Shown: positions 63,565-64,000 of the stretch, piece by piece
How positions within the stretch are numbered: the stretch's first letter is position 1
How the letters are laid out: each line of letters begins with the position of its first letter
Assembly (NCBI GenBank): GCA_003439945.1
Contig: QVRM01002801.1
Span: 1-64,000, forward strand
Reading direction: 5' to 3'
Source of the DNA: Dermanyssus gallinae
Lineage: Eukaryota; Arthropoda; Arachnida; Mesostigmata; Dermanyssidae
Length of the DNA: 64,000 nt
Notes under the pieces: model-generated
What the model was told of the DNA's origin: nothing
What the model saw: the letters and a program-made list of their open reading frames with translations, nothing else
Databases searched by the model: none
Made by a program: the position numbers and the translations under genes

Positions 63565-63826
63565 AATCTCGTCGACCGACAAGAAAACGAAGCATTGCCC
63601 GCCACGGTCACTGATCTCAAGGGAGCGTCGAATACAGCTGTATACGGTATCGCCGATGCTGGAACGCGTTTGTAGACAGCATTTAGTTGCGTTACTGTGT
63701 TGGGCAAAGCCTATTCCTATTTGGGATTGAGAACTAAATGCGGTATTTGTGTCAATTCTCCACAGACGTAGCGTGTGCCCGATTAGCACTGATGCAGTAC
63801 ATTGAAGAGACTAAGGTCTATGTACT
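63565..63826 (-). pseudogene. Unrecognised gene, N-terminal part, cut by BEL/Pao
   Basis: About 87 codons open on the minus strand, reaching ISDRGGQCFVFLSVDEIT at the insertion. The GGQC pattern recalls the catalytic Cys region of C76 peptidases, but the residues after it do not fit well. The reading frame is the same as that resuming at 61,017 on the other side of BEL. Further 5' exons are not identifiable in the remaining 180 bases. Confidence 0.3.
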
Positions 63827-63875
63827 TAAGGCCCAGAGATGATCCACCAGAAACCCTAGCCACGTGCAAACTTTT

Positions 63876-63879
<4 letters not shown>

Positions 63880-63914
<35 letters not shown>

Positions 63915-63926
63915 TCAACACCATTC

Positions 63927-63969
<43 letters not shown>

Positions 63970-64000
63970 CATATATATTCATATAGAATGAATACATTAT
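63880..64000. repeat. (AT)n microsatellite
   Basis: Two AT-repeat blocks separated by a short unique stretch, running to the window edge. Confidence 0.95.

Noticed and set aside
63409..63789. 126-codon minus-strand frame as a single gene
   Set aside because: Its C-terminal ~50 codons are BEL LTR sequence and duplicate the end of the BEL polyprotein; only the first part is pre-existing gene sequence.

Overview
This is eukaryotic, almost certainly animal, intergenic DNA packed with transposable elements. The mix (R1-type, CR1/Jockey-like and restriction-endonuclease LINEs, a Ty3/Gypsy element with 4-bp ATAT target duplications, a BEL/Pao element, mariner and Tc1) suggests an arthropod, but no host gene is recognised well enough to name the species. 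Nearly every long open frame is transposon-derived and most are broken. The best preserved are a LINE ORF1/ORF2 pair (6304-10103), a mariner transposase (24792-25853) and a shortened BEL/Pao polyprotein (61171-63075).

Layout. 1-4998: unassigned flank with (AT)n, a tRNA-like SINE candidate, a 34-bp tandem repeat and a copy of 'segment E', which carries a signal-peptide-like first exon. 5095-14070: three truncated copies of a CR1-like LINE ('LINE-alpha', PHD-finger ORF1) joined through (TAA)n tracts. Two of them bracket a nearly complete restriction-endonuclease LINE. 14233-27212: the right half of a composite repeat unit: RLE-LINE fragment, 12-bp minisatellite, LINE-delta split by a rearranged Gypsy element, LTR-II, an exon-like segment, segment E, and a Tc1 element split by mariner. 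27225-37198 (unit A), 37199-52093 (unit B) and 52094-59865 (unit C, truncated) repeat the same order of modules in tandem: LINE-alpha with an LTR in its PHD finger, (TAA)n, LTR-II, LINE-beta, a LINE-gamma fragment, an R1 fragment, two interleaved minisatellites, LINE-delta, the LTR-II end, the exon-like segment, segment E and the Tc1 end. Each unit also has private insertions with target-site duplications: a 433-bp LINE piece in A, a 4.7-kb RLE-LINE in B and a 3.2-kb R1-type LINE in C. These show the tandem duplication came first. 59866-63860: a probable non-repetitive gene on the minus strand, with a possible herpes-tegument-type (C76-like) peptidase fold, split by a young BEL/Pao insertion that has matching 299-bp LTRs and a 5-bp duplication. 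63880-64000: (AT)n.

The genes do not form a pathway. They record nested transposition: PHD-finger LINE, then LTR-I into it, then assembly of a ~10-kb mosaic unit, then tandem duplication, then unit-specific insertions. All boundaries and identities were read by eye. No alignment or database search was run.
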